Origin: Actinomycetes bacterium
GTDB taxonomy: Bacteria > Bacillota > Sulfobacillia > Sulfobacillales > JAIMBI01
Length of the DNA stretch: 64,000 nt
Direction: 5' to 3'
Assembly: GCA_023565505.1 (NCBI GenBank)
Contig: JAIMBI010000001.1
Span: 62,001-126,000 of the forward strand
Position numbers and translations under genes: made by a program
Shown: positions 1 to 10,143 of the stretch, piece after piece
How positions within the stretch are numbered: position 1 is the stretch's first letter
Layout of the letters: each line of letters begins with the position of its first letter
The notes under the pieces: model-generated
Told to the model about the DNA's origin: nothing
What the model saw: only the letters and a program-made list of their open reading frames with translations
Databases searched by the model: none

Positions 1-1
1 G

Positions 2-730
2 TTGCACCTGGAGATCATCGTGGACCGCCTCCTGCGCGAGTTCAAGGTTCAGGCGAACGTGGGCCGGCCGCAGGTTGCCTACAAGGAGACGATCCGGACG
101 GCGGCGGAGGCCGAGGGCAAGTTCATCCGGCAGACGGGCGGCCGGGGGCAGTACGGGCACGTCTGGCTCCGCGTCGAGCCGTTGGAGCCGGGTCAAGGCT
201 TCGAGTTTGTCAACAAGATTGTCGGAGGGGTCGTCCCGCGGGAGTACATCCCGGCCGTGGAGGCGGGGGTGCGCGAGGCGATGCAGACGGGCGTCCTGGC
301 GGGCTATCCGGTCATCGACGTGCGGGTGACTCTCTTCGACGGGTCCTATCACGAAGTGGACTCGAGCGAGATGGCGTTCAAGATTGCCGGATCGATCGGG
401 TTCAAGAACGCCGCCCAGCGCGCGAATCCGGTGCTGCTGGAGCCGATCATGGCCGTCGAGGTCGTGGTCCCCGAGGAATACATGGGTGATGTGATCGGCG
501 ACCTGAACGCCCGTCGGGGCCGGATCGAGGGCATGGAGCCGCGCGCGGGCGGGTTGCAGGCCATCCGGGGCTTCGTGCCCCTGGCGGAGATGTTCGGGTA
601 CGCGACCGACCTGAGATCCCGCACCCAGGGGCGCGGTACCTACACCATGCAGTTCGCCCGTTACGAGGAGGCCCCCCGGCACGTGGCGGAACAGGTCATG
701 AAGGCACAGGCGGGCAAGGCGGCCCGCTAG
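2..730 (+). CDS. fusA: Elongation factor G, C-terminal part (5' end outside window)
   Basis: This is the last 242 codons of EF-G, the GTPase that moves tRNA and mRNA through the ribosome. The frame is open at the left edge and begins in the HLEIIVDRL segment at the end of domain III. Domain IV ([13 protein letters not shown]) and domain V ([16 protein letters not shown]) follow. The GTPase domain lies outside the window. The stop is 36 bases before tuf, the usual str-operon order. A second, divergent EF-G-like gene is at 46594-48537; this one has the canonical sequence. Confidence 0.97.
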   Translation: MHLEIIVDRLLREFKVQANVGRPQVAYKETIRTAAEAEGKFIRQTGGRGQYGHVWLRVEPLEPGQGFEFVNKIVGGVVPREYIPAVEAGVREAMQTGVLAGYPVIDVRVTLFDGSYHEVDSSEMAFKIAGSIGFKNAAQRANPVLLEPIMAVEVVVPEEYMGDVIGDLNARRGRIEGMEPRAGGLQAIRGFVPLAEMFGYATDLRSRTQGRGTYTMQFARYEEAPRHVAEQVMKAQAGKAAR

Positions 731-766
731 GCGGGCGGCGCGCCAGACAGGCAAAGGAGGACGCAG

Positions 767-1969
767 ATGGCTAAGAAGAAGTTCGAGCGCACCAAGCCTC
801 ACGTCAACGTCGGGACGATCGGCCACGTCGACCACGGCAAGACCACGTTGACCGCGGCCATCACGAAGGTGCTCTCGACCCAGGGCAAGGCGGAGTACAC
901 GGCCTACGACCAGATCGACAAGGCGCCGGAGGAGCGCGAGCGGGGGATCACCATCGCGACGGCCCACGTGGAGTACGAGACCGACAAGCGGCACTACGCC
1001 CACGTGGACTGCCCGGGCCACGCCGACTACGTGAAGAACATGATCACCGGGGCGGCCCAGATGGACGGCGCCATCCTCGTCGTATCGGCGGCCGACGGAC
1101 CCATGCCCCAGACGCGGGAGCACATCCTGCTGGCGCGCCAGGTCGGGGTGCCGAACATCGTCGTCTTCCTCAACAAGGCGGACATGGTGGACGACGCCGA
1201 GTTGATGGAGCTGGTGGAGCTCGAGGTGCGGGAGCTCCTGTCGAACTACGAGTTCCCGGGCGACGAGGTCCCGGTGGTGCCCGGATCCGCCTTGAAGGCG
1301 CTCGAGTGCGGCTGCGGGAAGCGGGACTGCCAGTGGTGCGGCAAGATCTGGGATCTCATGGACGCCGTGGACAACTACATCCCGACGCCCGTGCGCGACG
1401 TGGATAAGCCCTTCCTGATGCCCGTGGAGGACACGCACTCCATCACCGGCCGGGGTACCGTGGTGACGGGACGGGTGGAGCGCGGCCAGGTTAAGGTCGG
1501 CGACGAGGTGGAGATCGTCGGGCTGCAGGAGAAGGCCACCAAGACGGTCGTCACCGGTGTGGAGATGTTCCGCAAGACGCTCGACGTCGCCGTCGCCGGG
1601 GACAACATCGGGTGCCTGCTCCGCGGGGTGGACAAGGACGACGTGGAGCGGGGCCAGGTGCTGGCCAAGCCGGGCAGCATCCATCCGCACACCGCGTTCG
1701 AGGCCGAGGTCTACGTCCTCACCAAGGAGGAGGGCGGGCGCCACACACCGTTCTTCAACGGGTACCGGCCGCAGTTCTACTTCCGGACCACGGACGTGAC
1801 GGGCGTGGTGCACCTGCCGGAGGGTATCGAGATGGTCATGCCCGGGGATAACGTCCGGCTCAACGTGGAACTGATCGCGCCCATCGCCATGGAGGAAGGC
1901 CTCCGGTTCGCCATCCGGGAGGGCGGTCGCACGGTCGGCGCGGGCGTCGTGACGGCCATCAAGGCGTAG
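767..1969 (+). CDS. tuf: Elongation factor Tu with a cysteine-rich insertion
   Basis: EF-Tu (400 aa) delivers aminoacyl-tRNA to the ribosome. The GTPase motifs are intact: GHVDHGKT at 19-26, DCPGH at 81-85 and NKAD at 136-139. Domains II and III have the usual sequence and end in [10 protein letters not shown]. An AAAGGAGG site precedes the ATG. After SALKALE, where E. coli has a short loop, this protein carries four cysteines (C181, C183, C188, C191) in the pattern C-x-C-x4-C-x2-C, which could bind metal. I recall similar inserts in some clostridial and thermophilic Bacillota EF-Tu proteins. Confidence 0.98.
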   Translation: MAKKKFERTKPHVNVGTIGHVDHGKTTLTAAITKVLSTQGKAEYTAYDQIDKAPEERERGITIATAHVEYETDKRHYAHVDCPGHADYVKNMITGAAQMDGAILVVSAADGPMPQTREHILLARQVGVPNIVVFLNKADMVDDAELMELVELEVRELLSNYEFPGDEVPVVPGSALKALECGCGKRDCQWCGKIWDLMDAVDNYIPTPVRDVDKPFLMPVEDTHSITGRGTVVTGRVERGQVKVGDEVEIVGLQEKATKTVVTGVEMFRKTLDVAVAGDNIGCLLRGVDKDDVERGQVLAKPGSIHPHTAFEAEVYVLTKEEGGRHTPFFNGYRPQFYFRTTDVTGVVHLPEGIEMVMPGDNVRLNVELIAPIAMEEGLRFAIREGGRTVGAGVVTAIKA

Positions 1970-1989
1970 GTAGGGGAAGGCGCGTGGCT

Positions 1990-2301
1990 ATGGCCCAGCA
2001 GCAGAAGATCCGGATCCGGCTCAAGGCGTTCGATCACGAGGTGCTGGACCAGTCGGCCCAGCGCATCGTGGAGACGGCGCGGCGCAACGGGGCGGCGGTG
2101 TCCGGGCCCATTCCGCTGCCGACGGAGAAGCGGGTGTACACCGTACTGACCGCCCCCAACGGGGAGAAGGACATCCGGGAGCAGTTCGAACGGCGGATCC
2201 ACAAACGGCTCATCGACATCATGGACCCGAGCCAGAAGACCGTGAACGCGCTCATGCGCCTCGACCTGCCGGCCGGCGTGGACATCGAAATCAAGCTGTA
2301 G
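1990..2301 (+). CDS. rpsJ: 30S ribosomal protein S10
   Basis: S10 (103 aa) is a 30S head protein and also the NusE partner in transcription antitermination. [16 protein letters not shown] and the C-terminal DIEIKL are family signatures. I chose the ATG at 1990 because GGGAAGG ends 9 bases upstream. The in-frame GTG at 1984 is only 3 bases from that site. It is the first gene of the S10 block, 20 bases after tuf, with no visible promoter between them. Confidence 0.97.
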   Translation: MAQQQKIRIRLKAFDHEVLDQSAQRIVETARRNGAAVSGPIPLPTEKRVYTVLTAPNGEKDIREQFERRIHKRLIDIMDPSQKTVNALMRLDLPAGVDIEIKL

Positions 2302-2313
2302 GCGGGGATGGGC

Positions 2314-2982
2314 ATGAAGGGCATGATAGGCCAGAAGCTGGGCATGACCCAGATCTTCGATGAGGAAGGGCGGGCGATTCCCGTCACCGTCATCCTGGCC
2401 GAACCCAACCGCGTGGTGCGCAAGCGCACCCTGGAGCGGCACGGCTACGAGGCCGTTCAGCTCGGCGTGGGCTTCATCCGGCCGCATAAGGTCAAGCGCC
2501 CCCAGCTCAAGGAGTTTGAGAAGCTCGGGATGGAGCCCGTCCGGTGGCTGAGGGAGTTCCGCCTGCCCGGCGCCGCCGACCTCAAGGAGGGCGACGTCAT
2601 CCGGGTCGAGGACGCCTTTCAGCCGGGCGATTGGGTCGACGTGACCGGAACCTCGCGGGGCAAGGGGTTCGCCGGCCCGATCAAGCGGTGGGGCTTCCAC
2701 CGTGGCCCCATGAGCCACGGATCGAAGTATCACCGTGGACCGGGATCGCTAAACGCGCGGATGTCCGGGGGCGGCGGCCGCGTCTTCAAGGGCCGCAAGA
2801 TGGCCGGGCACCTCGGCCATGAGCGGGTGACGGTGCTGAAGCTGCGCGTGGAGCGGGTGGATCCGGGCAGGAACCTCCTGCTGGTGCGCGGGGCGGTGCC
2901 CGGGCCACGGCACGGGCTGGTGCTCATCCGGGAATCGGTCAAGCGGCCCCGCGCCGGGGCGGCGGAAGGGAGGCGGCCGTGA
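2314..2982 (+). CDS. rplC: 50S ribosomal protein L3
   Basis: L3 (222 aa from this start) binds 23S rRNA near the peptidyl transferase centre. [15 protein letters not shown] at the N-terminus and the [20 protein letters not shown] loop are diagnostic. Starts at 2308, 2314 and 2323 are all in frame. ATG 2314 gives the family N-terminus and the best distance from GGCGGGG at 2301-2307. The stop overlaps the rplD start by one base (TGATG), which implies translational coupling. Confidence 0.96.
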   Translation: MKGMIGQKLGMTQIFDEEGRAIPVTVILAEPNRVVRKRTLERHGYEAVQLGVGFIRPHKVKRPQLKEFEKLGMEPVRWLREFRLPGAADLKEGDVIRVEDAFQPGDWVDVTGTSRGKGFAGPIKRWGFHRGPMSHGSKYHRGPGSLNARMSGGGGRVFKGRKMAGHLGHERVTVLKLRVERVDPGRNLLLVRGAVPGPRHGLVLIRESVKRPRAGAAEGRRP

Positions 2983-3608
2983 TGCCGAAGGTCACGGTGC
3001 TGAACCTCCAGGGAGAACCGGTCGAGGAGTTGGAGCTGTCCGAACGGGTGTTCGCGGCACCGGTCAACCCCCACCTCCTCCATCAGGCGGTCGTGTTCTA
3101 CCTGCGTAACCAGCGGGCGGGGACGGCGGCCACCAAGACGCGGGGCATGGTGCGGGGCGGCGGCCGCAAGCCGTGGAAGCAGAAGGGGACGGGACGCGCG
3201 CGGCAGGGGAGCATCCGGGCGCCGCAGTGGCGGGGTGGTGGCGTGGTTTTCGGACCCCACCCGCGCGACTACTACGTGCGCTGGCCGCAGAAGATGCGGC
3301 AGGCGGCCATCCGTCAGGCGCTGTCGGCGAAGCTCCAGAGCGGCGAGTTGACCGTGGTGGACTCGCTGGCGCTGCCGGAGATTCGAACCAAGCAGGTCGT
3401 CGGCGCGCTGAAGCGTCTGCGCGCGGAGGACGGGGCGCTGTTCGTGACCCGGGGGCCCGAGCCGAACCTCAAGCTGTCGGCCCGCAACATTCCCCGGGTG
3501 GACACGACGACGGCGAACAGCCTCAACGCGTACACGCTGCTGCGCTATCCGCGGGTCATCCTGGCCAAGGATGCGGTGGCCGCCATCGAGGAGGTGTTCG
3601 GGTCGTGA
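2982..3608 (+). CDS. rplD: 50S ribosomal protein L4
   Basis: L4 (208 aa) lines the exit tunnel. In some bacteria it also represses its own operon. The basic loop [20 protein letters not shown] is the family hallmark and the C-terminus ends [11 protein letters not shown] 2982 is 9 bases after GAAGGGAGG; a GTG three bases upstream is less favoured. The stop overlaps the rplW start by four bases (GTGA). Confidence 0.96.
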   Translation: MPKVTVLNLQGEPVEELELSERVFAAPVNPHLLHQAVVFYLRNQRAGTAATKTRGMVRGGGRKPWKQKGTGRARQGSIRAPQWRGGGVVFGPHPRDYYVRWPQKMRQAAIRQALSAKLQSGELTVVDSLALPEIRTKQVVGALKRLRAEDGALFVTRGPEPNLKLSARNIPRVDTTTANSLNAYTLLRYPRVILAKDAVAAIEEVFGS

Positions 3609-3889
3609 GGTCCCCGTACGACATCCTCATTCGGCCCATCATCACGGAGGCCAGCACGGACGCCCAGCAGCTCAACAAGTACACCTTCGAGGTGGCGCCG
3701 GACGCGAACAAGATTGAGATCCGGCGGGCGGTGGAGGAGATCTTCAAGGTCCACGTCGTCAAGGTGAACACGCTCTGGCGGCGCGGCAAACCCAAGCGTC
3801 GGGGCCGGATCGTCGGCCGGACGCCGGACCGGAAGAAGGCCATCGTCACGCTCCGTCCCGGCGAGACCATCGAACTGTTCAACCAGTAG
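3605..3889 (+). CDS. rplW: 50S ribosomal protein L23
   Basis: L23 (94 aa) sits at the exit-tunnel mouth and is the docking site for trigger factor and [18 protein letters not shown] at the start and [20 protein letters not shown] identify it. Translation probably begins at the GTG that overlaps the rplD stop, with GAGGAGG about 10 bases upstream. A longer reading frame through rplD in this phase is not meaningful. Confidence 0.95.
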   Translation: MRSPYDILIRPIITEASTDAQQLNKYTFEVAPDANKIEIRRAVEEIFKVHVVKVNTLWRRGKPKRRGRIVGRTPDRKKAIVTLRPGETIELFNQ

Positions 3890-3900
3890 GAGGCACGAGC

Positions 3901-4728
3901 ATGCCGGTCCGCAAATTGAAGCCGACCTCTCCCGGCGTGCGGCAGATGACGGTGGCGGACTTCTCCGAGCTCACCAAGAAGGAGCCGGAGAAGAGCCTCC
4001 TCGAGCCGCTGAAGAAGAAGGGCGGCCGGAACGTGCACGGGCGGATCACGGTCCGCCATCGCGGCGGCGGCCACAAGCGCATGTACCGCCGGATCGACTT
4101 CAAGCGGGACAAGGTCGGCATTCCGGCGACGGTCACGGCCATCGAGTACGACCCGAACCGGAGTGCGCGGATCGCCCTGCTGCAGTACGACGACGGCGAG
4201 AAGCGGTACATTTTGGCGCCGCTCGGGCTGAAGGTCGGTGACCGGGTGCAGAGCGGGGAGGGGGCGGAGATCCGTCCGGGCAACGCCCTGCCGCTCAAGG
4301 ACATCCCTGTGGGCACCCTGGTGCACAACATCGAGTTGGAGCCCGGACGGGGCGGCCAGATCGTCCGGGCCGCCGGCACCGCGGCCCAGCTCATGGCCAA
4401 GGAGGAGCGTTACGCGCTGTTGCGCCTGCCATCCGGCGAGCTGCGCCGGGTGTTGGTGCGGTGCAAGGCGACGGTGGGCCAGGTGGGCAACGTCGACCAC
4501 GAGAACATCTCCCTCGGGAAGGCCGGGCGGAGCCGTTGGCTCGGCCGTCGGCCGGCGGTCCGAGGGGTGGCCATGAACCCGATCGACCACCCGCACGGCG
4601 GCGGCGAGGGGAAGGCGCCCATCGGGCGGCCGCATCCGGTGACGCCGTGGGGGAAACCCGCCCTCGGGGTCAAGACGCGGAAGAAGCACAAGCCCTCGGA
4701 CCGGCTCATTGTGCGGCGCCGCAAGTAG
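3901..4728 (+). CDS. rplB: 50S ribosomal protein L2
   Basis: L2 (275 aa) is needed for subunit association and peptidyl transfer. The [17 protein letters not shown] region and the C-terminal [14 protein letters not shown] loop, including the conserved catalytic-centre histidine, are present. TAGGAGGCACGAGC precedes the ATG. The length is normal for the family. Confidence 0.98.
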   Translation: MPVRKLKPTSPGVRQMTVADFSELTKKEPEKSLLEPLKKKGGRNVHGRITVRHRGGGHKRMYRRIDFKRDKVGIPATVTAIEYDPNRSARIALLQYDDGEKRYILAPLGLKVGDRVQSGEGAEIRPGNALPLKDIPVGTLVHNIELEPGRGGQIVRAAGTAAQLMAKEERYALLRLPSGELRRVLVRCKATVGQVGNVDHENISLGKAGRSRWLGRRPAVRGVAMNPIDHPHGGGEGKAPIGRPHPVTPWGKPALGVKTRKKHKPSDRLIVRRRK

Positions 4729-4737
4729 GAGGGGGCC

Positions 4738-5022
4738 ATGGGACGGTCAGTCAAGAAGGGGCCTTTTGTCGAGGCGAGCCTGCTGAAAAAGATCCAGGCC
4801 ATGAACGAGAAGCGGGAGAAGCGCGTCATCCGGACATGGTCACGGGACTCGACCATCATCCCGGAGATGGTGGGGCATACCATCGCGGTGCACAACGGGC
4901 GCCAGCACGTGCCCATCTACATCTCCGAGGAGATGGTGGGGCACAAGCTGGGCGAGTTCGCGCCGACGCGCACGTTCAAGGGACACGGCGACCGGACCGA
5001 GCGGTCGACCGCCCTGAAGTAG
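4738..5022 (+). CDS. rpsS: 30S ribosomal protein S19
   Basis: S19 (94 aa) is in the 30S head and contacts S13 and the A-site t[19 protein letters not shown] and the [17 protein letters not shown] stretch are family signatures. The start follows AGGAGGGGGCC, nine bases after rplB. Confidence 0.97.
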   Translation: MGRSVKKGPFVEASLLKKIQAMNEKREKRVIRTWSRDSTIIPEMVGHTIAVHNGRQHVPIYISEEMVGHKLGEFAPTRTFKGHGDRTERSTALK

Positions 5023-5032
5023 GAGGTGCCGC

Positions 5033-5398
5033 ATGAAGGCAGCGACGACGCCGGTTCCCGAGGCGCGGGCCATCGTGCGGGGCGTGCGGATCAGCCCGCG
5101 CAAGGTCCGCATCGTGGTCGACCTGGTCCGCGGCCGGTCGGTCCCGGACGCCTTGGCGGTGCTGCGGCACACCCCCAAGCGGGCGTCGCGGGTCGTGGCC
5201 AAGCTCATCCAGAGCGCGGCGGCCAACGCGGTCAATAACCACGACATGGACGGGCGGGACCTGTACGTGCACGCCATCTGGGTGGACGGAGGGCCCATCA
5301 TGAAGCGGTTCCACCCGCGGGCGCGGGGGCAGTTGTTCCCCATCCTCAAGCGGACCAGCCATGTCACGGTCGTCCTGCGGGAGCGACACGCCCGGTAA
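5033..5398 (+). CDS. rplV: 50S ribosomal protein L22
   Basis: L22 (121 aa) has a long beta-hairpin that reaches into the exit tunnel, where macrolide-resistance changes arise. RISPRKVRIVVDLVRG and the C-terminal GRGQLFPILKRTSHVTVVL region identify it. A leading run (MKAATTPVPEARAI) is slightly longer than in Bacillus. GTAGGAGGTGCCGC precedes the ATG. Confidence 0.96.
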   Translation: MKAATTPVPEARAIVRGVRISPRKVRIVVDLVRGRSVPDALAVLRHTPKRASRVVAKLIQSAAANAVNNHDMDGRDLYVHAIWVDGGPIMKRFHPRARGQLFPILKRTSHVTVVLRERHAR

Positions 5399-5410
5399 GG
5401 GGGGGAGACG

Positions 5411-6082
5411 GTGGGTCAGAAGATACATCCCAAGGGACTACGCCTGGGGATCATCAAGGATTGGGATTCCCGTTGGTACGGGACCCGCAAGACGACGCCG
5501 GCCCTGCTCCTGGAGGATCGGGCGATCCGGCAACACATCAAGAAGAAGCACTACAACGCGGGCATAAGCCGCGTGGAGATCGAGCGCGGGGCGTCCAACC
5601 GGCTCCGCATCACGGTCCACACCGGTAAGCCCGGAATGGTCATCGGCAAGGGCGGCGTGGGCGTCGAAGCCCTGCGCAAGGAGTTGGAGGCGCTGACGAA
5701 AAAGTCGGTGAACCTCAACGTGGTGGAGGTCAAGAACCCCGAGACCGACGCCCAGCTGGTGGCGGAGAGCGTGGCGTCCCAACTGGAGAAGCGCATCTCC
5801 TTCAAGCGGGCCATGAAGCAGGCCGTGCAGCGGGCCATGCGGCAGAACGCCCGGGGCATCAAGGTGGCCGTGGCCGGGCGCCTGGGCGGCGCGGAGATCG
5901 CGCGGCGGGAGTGGACGTGGGAAGGGTCCATTCCGTTGCACACGCTGCGGGCCGACATCGACTACGGATTCGCCGAGGCGCACACGACCTACGGGGTGAT
6001 CGGGGTCAAGGTGTGGATCTACAAGGGCCAGGTGCTGCCGGGACAGGTGCGGCGCCGGCCGGCGGCGGAAGGGAGCCGGTAG
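5411..6082 (+). CDS. rpsC: 30S ribosomal protein S3
   Basis: S3 (223 aa) helps form the mRNA entry channel. It starts with GTG ([14 protein letters not shown]) after GGGGGAGACG. The KH domain with [15 protein letters not shown] and the C-terminal domain ([12 protein letters not shown]) are intact. Confidence 0.97.
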   Translation: MGQKIHPKGLRLGIIKDWDSRWYGTRKTTPALLLEDRAIRQHIKKKHYNAGISRVEIERGASNRLRITVHTGKPGMVIGKGGVGVEALRKELEALTKKSVNLNVVEVKNPETDAQLVAESVASQLEKRISFKRAMKQAVQRAMRQNARGIKVAVAGRLGGAEIARREWTWEGSIPLHTLRADIDYGFAEAHTTYGVIGVKVWIYKGQVLPGQVRRRPAAEGSR

Positions 6083-6083
6083 C

Positions 6084-6518
6084 ATGCTGGCACCGAAGCG
6101 CGTGAAGTGGCGCAAGCAGCACAAGGGATCCCTCAAAGGCCGGGCGATGAAGGGCAACCGGGTGGTCTTCGGGGAGTACGGCCTGCAGGCCCTGGAGGCG
6201 GCATGGGTGACGGATCGGCAGATCGAGGCGGCCCGTGTCGCACTGACCCGGTACATCCGGCGCGGCGGGAAGGTGTGGATCACCATCTTTCCGGACCGCC
6301 CGATGACCAAGAAGCCCGCGGAGACCCGAATGGGGAGCGGCAAGGGGAGCCCCGAGTACTGGGTGGCGGTAGTCAAGCCGGGGCGGGTGATGTTCGAGCT
6401 GGCCGGTGTCCCCGAAGCCGTGGCGCGTGAGGCGATGCGGCTCGCGTCGCACAAGCTGCCCATCCGGACGCGGTTCATCAAGCGTGAGGAGGCAGGTGAG
6501 GCGGCCCGTGAAGGCTAA
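6084..6518 (+). CDS. rplP: 50S ribosomal protein L16
   Basis: L16 (144 aa) organises the A-site region of the 50S subunit. [15 protein letters not shown] and [19 protein letters not shown] are diagnostic. The end of the gene overlaps the rpmC start, so the two are coupled. Confidence 0.97.
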   Translation: MLAPKRVKWRKQHKGSLKGRAMKGNRVVFGEYGLQALEAAWVTDRQIEAARVALTRYIRRGGKVWITIFPDRPMTKKPAETRMGSGKGSPEYWVAVVKPGRVMFELAGVPEAVAREAMRLASHKLPIRTRFIKREEAGEAAREG

Positions 6519-6705
6519 GGAAGTCCGCGAGCTGTCGGACCAGGAGCTTCACGAGAAACTCAAGCAACTCAAGGCCGAGCTGTTCAACCTGCGGTTTCAG
6601 CACGCGACCATGCAGCTCGAGAATCCGATGCGGATCCGGCAGGTCAAGCGGGACATCGCCCGGGTGCACACCATCCTGACCGAGCGCGCCCGGTCGCTGC
6701 GATAG
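6508..6705 (+). CDS. rpmC: 50S ribosomal protein L29
   Basis: L29 (65 aa) lies near the tunnel exit next to L23. [14 protein letters not shown] and [18 protein letters not shown] identify it. Two in-frame GTG codons exist, at 6496 and 6508. I chose 6508 because it gives the family N-terminus and follows a GGTGAGG site by six bases. The gene overlaps rplP by 11 bases. Confidence 0.94.
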   Translation: MKAKEVRELSDQELHEKLKQLKAELFNLRFQHATMQLENPMRIRQVKRDIARVHTILTERARSLR

Positions 6706-6714
6706 CAAGGGGGG

Positions 6715-6984
6715 ATGGGTGTGGAACGCCGGTACGGCAATCAGAAGGTGCGGATCGGGCGGGTGGTCAGCGACAAGATGGACAAGACCGTTGTCGTGGC
6801 CGTCGAGCGGCTGGTCGCTCATCCGCTGTACAAGCGCCGGATCCGCCGCACGAAGAAGTTCAAGGCCCACGACGAGCACAACGCCTGCCGGACGGGTGAC
6901 ACGGTCAAAATTGTGGAGACGCGCCCGCTGTCAAAGGAGAAGCGATGGCGGGTGGTCGAGATTTTGAGCCGCGCCGAGCAGTAG
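6715..6984 (+). CDS. rpsQ: 30S ribosomal protein S17
   Basis: S17 (89 aa) is an early 16S rRNA binder. [21 protein letters not shown] is the family core. The purine run AAGGGGGG abuts the ATG at 6715, so the in-frame GTG at 6721, six bases downstream, may be the true start. Confidence 0.95.
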   Translation: MGVERRYGNQKVRIGRVVSDKMDKTVVVAVERLVAHPLYKRRIRRTKKFKAHDEHNACRTGDTVKIVETRPLSKEKRWRVVEILSRAEQ

Positions 6985-7017
6985 GACGACCGGCGCGGCG
7001 GCAAGGAGGACGGCGCC

Positions 7018-7386
7018 GTGATACAGCCTCAGACGCGGCTGACGGTGGCGGACAACACCGGGGCCAAGGAACTGATGTGTATTCGCGTGCTGGGCGGGTC
7101 GTTCCGCCGCTATGGCAACATCGGCGACGTGATCGTCGCGTCGGTCAAGCAGGCGGCGCCCGGCGGCATGGTCAAGAAGGGGGACGTGGTGCGCGCCGTG
7201 GTTGTGCGCACGAAAAGCGGTGTCCGGCGCCCGGATGGGTCCCGGATCCGCTTCGACGACAACGCGGCGGTCATCCTGCGCGACGCCCACGAACCGCGGG
7301 GCACCCGGATCTTCGGGCCGGTGGCACGGGAACTCAGGGACCGCGAGTTCATGAAGATCATCTCACTCGCGCCCGAAGTGCTGTAG
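7018..7386 (+). CDS. rplN: 50S ribosomal protein L14
   Basis: L14 (122 aa) forms an intersubunit bridge. [22 protein letters not shown] is diagnostic and the length is standard. It starts with GTG, eight bases after AAGGAGGA. The C-terminus ends [13 protein letters not shown]. Confidence 0.97.
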   Translation: MIQPQTRLTVADNTGAKELMCIRVLGGSFRRYGNIGDVIVASVKQAAPGGMVKKGDVVRAVVVRTKSGVRRPDGSRIRFDDNAAVILRDAHEPRGTRIFGPVARELRDREFMKIISLAPEVL

Positions 7387-7407
7387 CCCGTGGAGAGAGG
7401 GGTGGCC

Positions 7408-7719
7408 ATGCGCATCAGGACCGGTGACACGGTCGAGGTCATCGAGGGGAAGGACCGGGGCAAGCGGGGGACGGTCATCCGGGCGCTCCCCAAAGAGAAC
7501 CGGGTGGTCGTGGAGAAGGTCAACCTGGTGAAGAAGCACGTGAGGCCCAACCCTCGCACGATGGAGGGGGGCATCGTGACCCAGGAGGCGCCCATCCATG
7601 TCTCCAACGTGATGATCGTGTGTCCCGCCTGCAAGAAGCGGACGCGCATCGCGATGACCTTTACGGCCGAGGGCAAGAAGCAGAGGACGTGTAAGAAATG
7701 CGGCAAGCCGCTCTCCTAG
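7408..7719 (+). CDS. rplX: 50S ribosomal protein L24 with C-terminal zinc ribbon
   Basis: L24 (103 aa) starts 50S assembly. The KOW domain ([18 protein letters not shown]) is followed by a C-terminal four-cysteine ribbon, C72-x2-C75 and C95-x2-C98. This form is known from clostridial L24 proteins and absent in Bacillus subtilis. The ATG at 7408 follows GAGAGAGGGG by five bases. An upstream in-frame GTG (7390) would add six residues and lacks a site. Confidence 0.95.
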   Translation: MRIRTGDTVEVIEGKDRGKRGTVIRALPKENRVVVEKVNLVKKHVRPNPRTMEGGIVTQEAPIHVSNVMIVCPACKKRTRIAMTFTAEGKKQRTCKKCGKPLS

Positions 7720-7747
7720 CGGCGGGGGAAGGACAGGCGACCGAGGC

Positions 7748-8302
7748 ATGGCGATTGAGTCGGCACTGAAGGAACGGTACGACCGCGAGGTGGCGGACGC
7801 GCTCCAGGAGCGCTTCCACTACAAGAACCGCATGGAGATTCCCCGGCTGGTCAAGGTCGTCGTCAACATGGGTGTCGGCGACGCCGTGGGCAACCCGAAG
7901 CTCTTGGACGCGGCCGTGGCCGACCTCACGGCGATCACGGGGCAGAAGCCGCTCGTGACGCGGGCCAAGCGGTCCGTCGCCTCCTTCAAGGTGCGGGCGG
8001 GCATGCCCATCGGAGCGAAGGTGACCCTCCGGGGCCAGCGCATGTACGACTTCCTGGAGAAGTTGTTCTACGTCGCGCTGCCGCGCGTGCGCGACTTCCG
8101 CGGGCTGTCGCAACGGGGGTTCGACGGGCGCGGCAACTACACCCTGGGGATCCGCGAGCAGCTGATCTTCCCCGAGATCCAGTACGACAAGGTCGAGAAG
8201 GTCCGGGGCATGGACATCACCATCGTCACGTCGGCGAAGACGGACGAAGAGGCCAAGGAACTGCTCACGCGGCTCGGGATGCCGCTCGCCCCCGGCCAGT
8301 AG
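7748..8302 (+). CDS. rplE: 50S ribosomal protein L5
   Basis: L5 (184 aa) binds 5S rRNA and contacts the P-site t[39 protein letters not shown] and [15 protein letters not shown] are family signatures. The start follows a weak GACCGAGGC site. Confidence 0.97.
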   Translation: MAIESALKERYDREVADALQERFHYKNRMEIPRLVKVVVNMGVGDAVGNPKLLDAAVADLTAITGQKPLVTRAKRSVASFKVRAGMPIGAKVTLRGQRMYDFLEKLFYVALPRVRDFRGLSQRGFDGRGNYTLGIREQLIFPEIQYDKVEKVRGMDITIVTSAKTDEEAKELLTRLGMPLAPGQ

Positions 8303-8341
8303 GCCCGGAGGGACGGCGGTCGGATCCCGGAAGGAGGCACG

Positions 8342-8527
8342 ATGGCCAAAAAGTCGCTTATTGCGAAGGCCAAGCGGACCCCGAAGTACAAGGTCCGCAA
8401 GTATCACCGCTGCCAGATCTGCGGCCGTCCGCACGCCTACATCCGCGATTTCGGCTTGTGCCGGCTCTGCTTCCGTGAGCTGGCGCACCGCGGCGAAATT
8501 CCGGGCGTGAAGAAGGCGAGCTGGTAG
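8342..8527 (+). CDS. rpsZ: 30S ribosomal protein S14, zinc-binding type Z
   Basis: This 61-residue protein is the short zinc-dependent S14. C24-x2-C27 and C40-x2-C43 form the metal site, and the protein ends [22 protein letters not shown] precedes the ATG. I saw no second, zinc-free S14 copy in this window. Confidence 0.97.
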   Translation: MAKKSLIAKAKRTPKYKVRKYHRCQICGRPHAYIRDFGLCRLCFRELAHRGEIPGVKKASW

Positions 8528-8548
8528 GTGAAGGAGGAGGACCGCAAC

Positions 8549-8707
8549 ATGGTGGGCCGCCCTGAGCCGGACGACGGCGGATCGCATCGCGGCGAGGGTC
8601 GGCGTCCCGAGCGGACGCCGGCGGGCATGGCGTCGAAAGGATCCGGCACGCCGCGGGTCGTGTCCGGTCCGGGGGGCCGGAGGGCCTCGGGAAGGAGGGG
8701 ATACTGC
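8549..8707 (+). other. In-frame upstream extension or leader in front of rpsH
   Basis: The 180 bases between rpsZ and the usual rpsH start hold an ATG at 8549 behind a near-perfect site, AAGGAGGAGG at 8531-8540 with eight bases of spacing. It stays open, in frame with rpsH, to the S8 ATG at 8708. That ATG has its own AAGGAGGGG. The 53 extra codons encode a Gly/Arg/Pro-rich, probably disordered stretch with no family resemblance. It could be an alternative N-terminus of S8, a translated leader, or chance. Confidence 0.4.
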
Positions 8708-9100
8708 ATGACCGACCCGATTGCGGATATGTTGACGCGCATCCGGAACGCCAACACCGTATACCGGGATCACGTGGACGTCCCCATGTCCAAGATGAAG
8801 AAAGCCCTGGCTCAGATTCTCAAGGACGAAGGGTTTATCCGGGATTACGAGATCATCGAGGACGGGGTGCGCGGCACCATCCGCATCTACTTGAAGTACG
8901 GCCCGAATCGGGAAAAGGTCATCACGGGCCTCAAGCGCATCTCGAAGCCCGGGCTCAGGGTTTATGCGCCCCACGACAAGCTGCCCCGGGTCCTGGGCGG
9001 CCTGGGGATCGCCGTCATCTCCACCTCGCGGGGCGTGATGACGGACCGCGAGGCGCGACGGCAGCACGTCGGGGGCGAGGTCCTGGCGTACATCTGGTAA
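8708..9100 (+). CDS. rpsH: 30S ribosomal protein S8
   Basis: S8 (130 aa from this start) nucleates the 30S central domain. In E. coli it represses the spc operon. [18 protein letters not shown] at the start and [23 protein letters not shown] near the end are diagnostic. I chose ATG 8708 from the family N-terminus and its AAGGAGGGG site. A second start 159 bases upstream is in frame and equally well equipped. Confidence 0.96.
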   Translation: MTDPIADMLTRIRNANTVYRDHVDVPMSKMKKALAQILKDEGFIRDYEIIEDGVRGTIRIYLKYGPNREKVITGLKRISKPGLRVYAPHDKLPRVLGGLGIAVISTSRGVMTDREARRQHVGGEVLAYIW

Positions 9101-9199
9101 GGCGGCCCGGAGAGAACCGCAGGCTCCACTCCGGACGGGTCGTCGGGGGACGCGCCCGCCGGTACCGGGAGAACGGGCCGCGACAATGGAGGAGGCAGT

Positions 9200-9745
9200 A
9201 TGTCACGAGTCGGCAAGATGCCCATCGCCGTGCCGGCCGGAGTGACGGTGACCGTCTCGGGGCAGACGGTGGTCGTCTCGGGGCCGAAGGGCCGGCTTGA
9301 GCGCACGCTCAACCCGGAAGTGACGGTCGAGGTGGCCGACGGCGTGGTGCGGGTGAAGCCCGCGCGCGACCCGGAGGAACCGCGGGTGGCGGCCCAGTGG
9401 GGTCTCGGGCGGAGCCTCGTGGCCAACATGGTGGAGGGCGTCTCGAAGGGGTTCGAGCGGACTCTGGAACTCTCCGGCGTCGGCTACCGGGCCAGCAAGC
9501 AGGGCACCGACCTGGTGCTCACGGTGGGATTCTCCCATCCCGTGCGCATCACGCCGGGGCCGGGGCTGGAGATCGACGTGCCGAACCCCACGACGATCGT
9601 GGTGCGGGGCTACGACAAGGAAGCCGTGGGCGCGCTGGCCGCGCGGATCCGGGCTGTCCGGCCCCCCGAGCCGTACAAAGGCAAGGGGATTCACTACGCG
9701 GGGGAACGGATCCGGCGCAAGGTCGGCAAGACCGGCAAGAAGTAG
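9200..9745 (+). CDS. rplF: 50S ribosomal protein L6
   Basis: L6 (181 aa) lies near the sarcin-ricin loop and contacts elongation factors. [15 protein letters not shown] and [19 protein letters not shown] are family signatures. The start follows GGAGGAGGCAGT. The 99 bases upstream hold no other gene. Confidence 0.97.
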   Translation: MSRVGKMPIAVPAGVTVTVSGQTVVVSGPKGRLERTLNPEVTVEVADGVVRVKPARDPEEPRVAAQWGLGRSLVANMVEGVSKGFERTLELSGVGYRASKQGTDLVLTVGFSHPVRITPGPGLEIDVPNPTTIVVRGYDKEAVGALAARIRAVRPPEPYKGKGIHYAGERIRRKVGKTGKK

Positions 9746-9756
9746 AGGGTGTAAGA

Positions 9757-10122
9757 GTGTACGCGCGATTTAATCGGAACGCGGCCCGCAAGAAGCGACA
9801 CCTCCGGATCCGGGCGAAGGTCTCGGGGACCCCGGAACGGCCGCGGCTGAACGTGTTCCGGTCCAACCAGCACATCTACGCCCAGGTCATCGACGACGTG
9901 GCCGGCGTCACGTTGGCGGCGGCCAGCACGCTCGAGGAGCCCATCAAAGCGCTGCCGGGCGGGCTCACCGTGGAGAAGGCGGCAGCCGTGGGGCGACTGG
10001 TCGGCGAACGGGCCCGGGCCAAGGGCATCCGGCAGGTGGTCTTCGACCGCGGCGGCTACAAGTATCACGGTCGCGTCAAGGCGCTGGCGGACGGCGCCCG
10101 CGAGGCCGGACTCGAATTCTGA
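9757..10122 (+). CDS. rplR: 50S ribosomal protein L18
   Basis: L18 (121 aa) carries 5S rRNA into the large subunit. [21 protein letters not shown] and [20 protein letters not shown] identify it. The start is GTG (VYARFNRN) behind a weak GAGGGTG site, 11 bases after rplF. Confidence 0.95.
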   Translation: MYARFNRNAARKKRHLRIRAKVSGTPERPRLNVFRSNQHIYAQVIDDVAGVTLAAASTLEEPIKALPGGLTVEKAAAVGRLVGERARAKGIRQVVFDRGGYKYHGRVKALADGAREAGLEF

Positions 10123-10143
10123 GCGACAGCCGGGAGGGATAGC

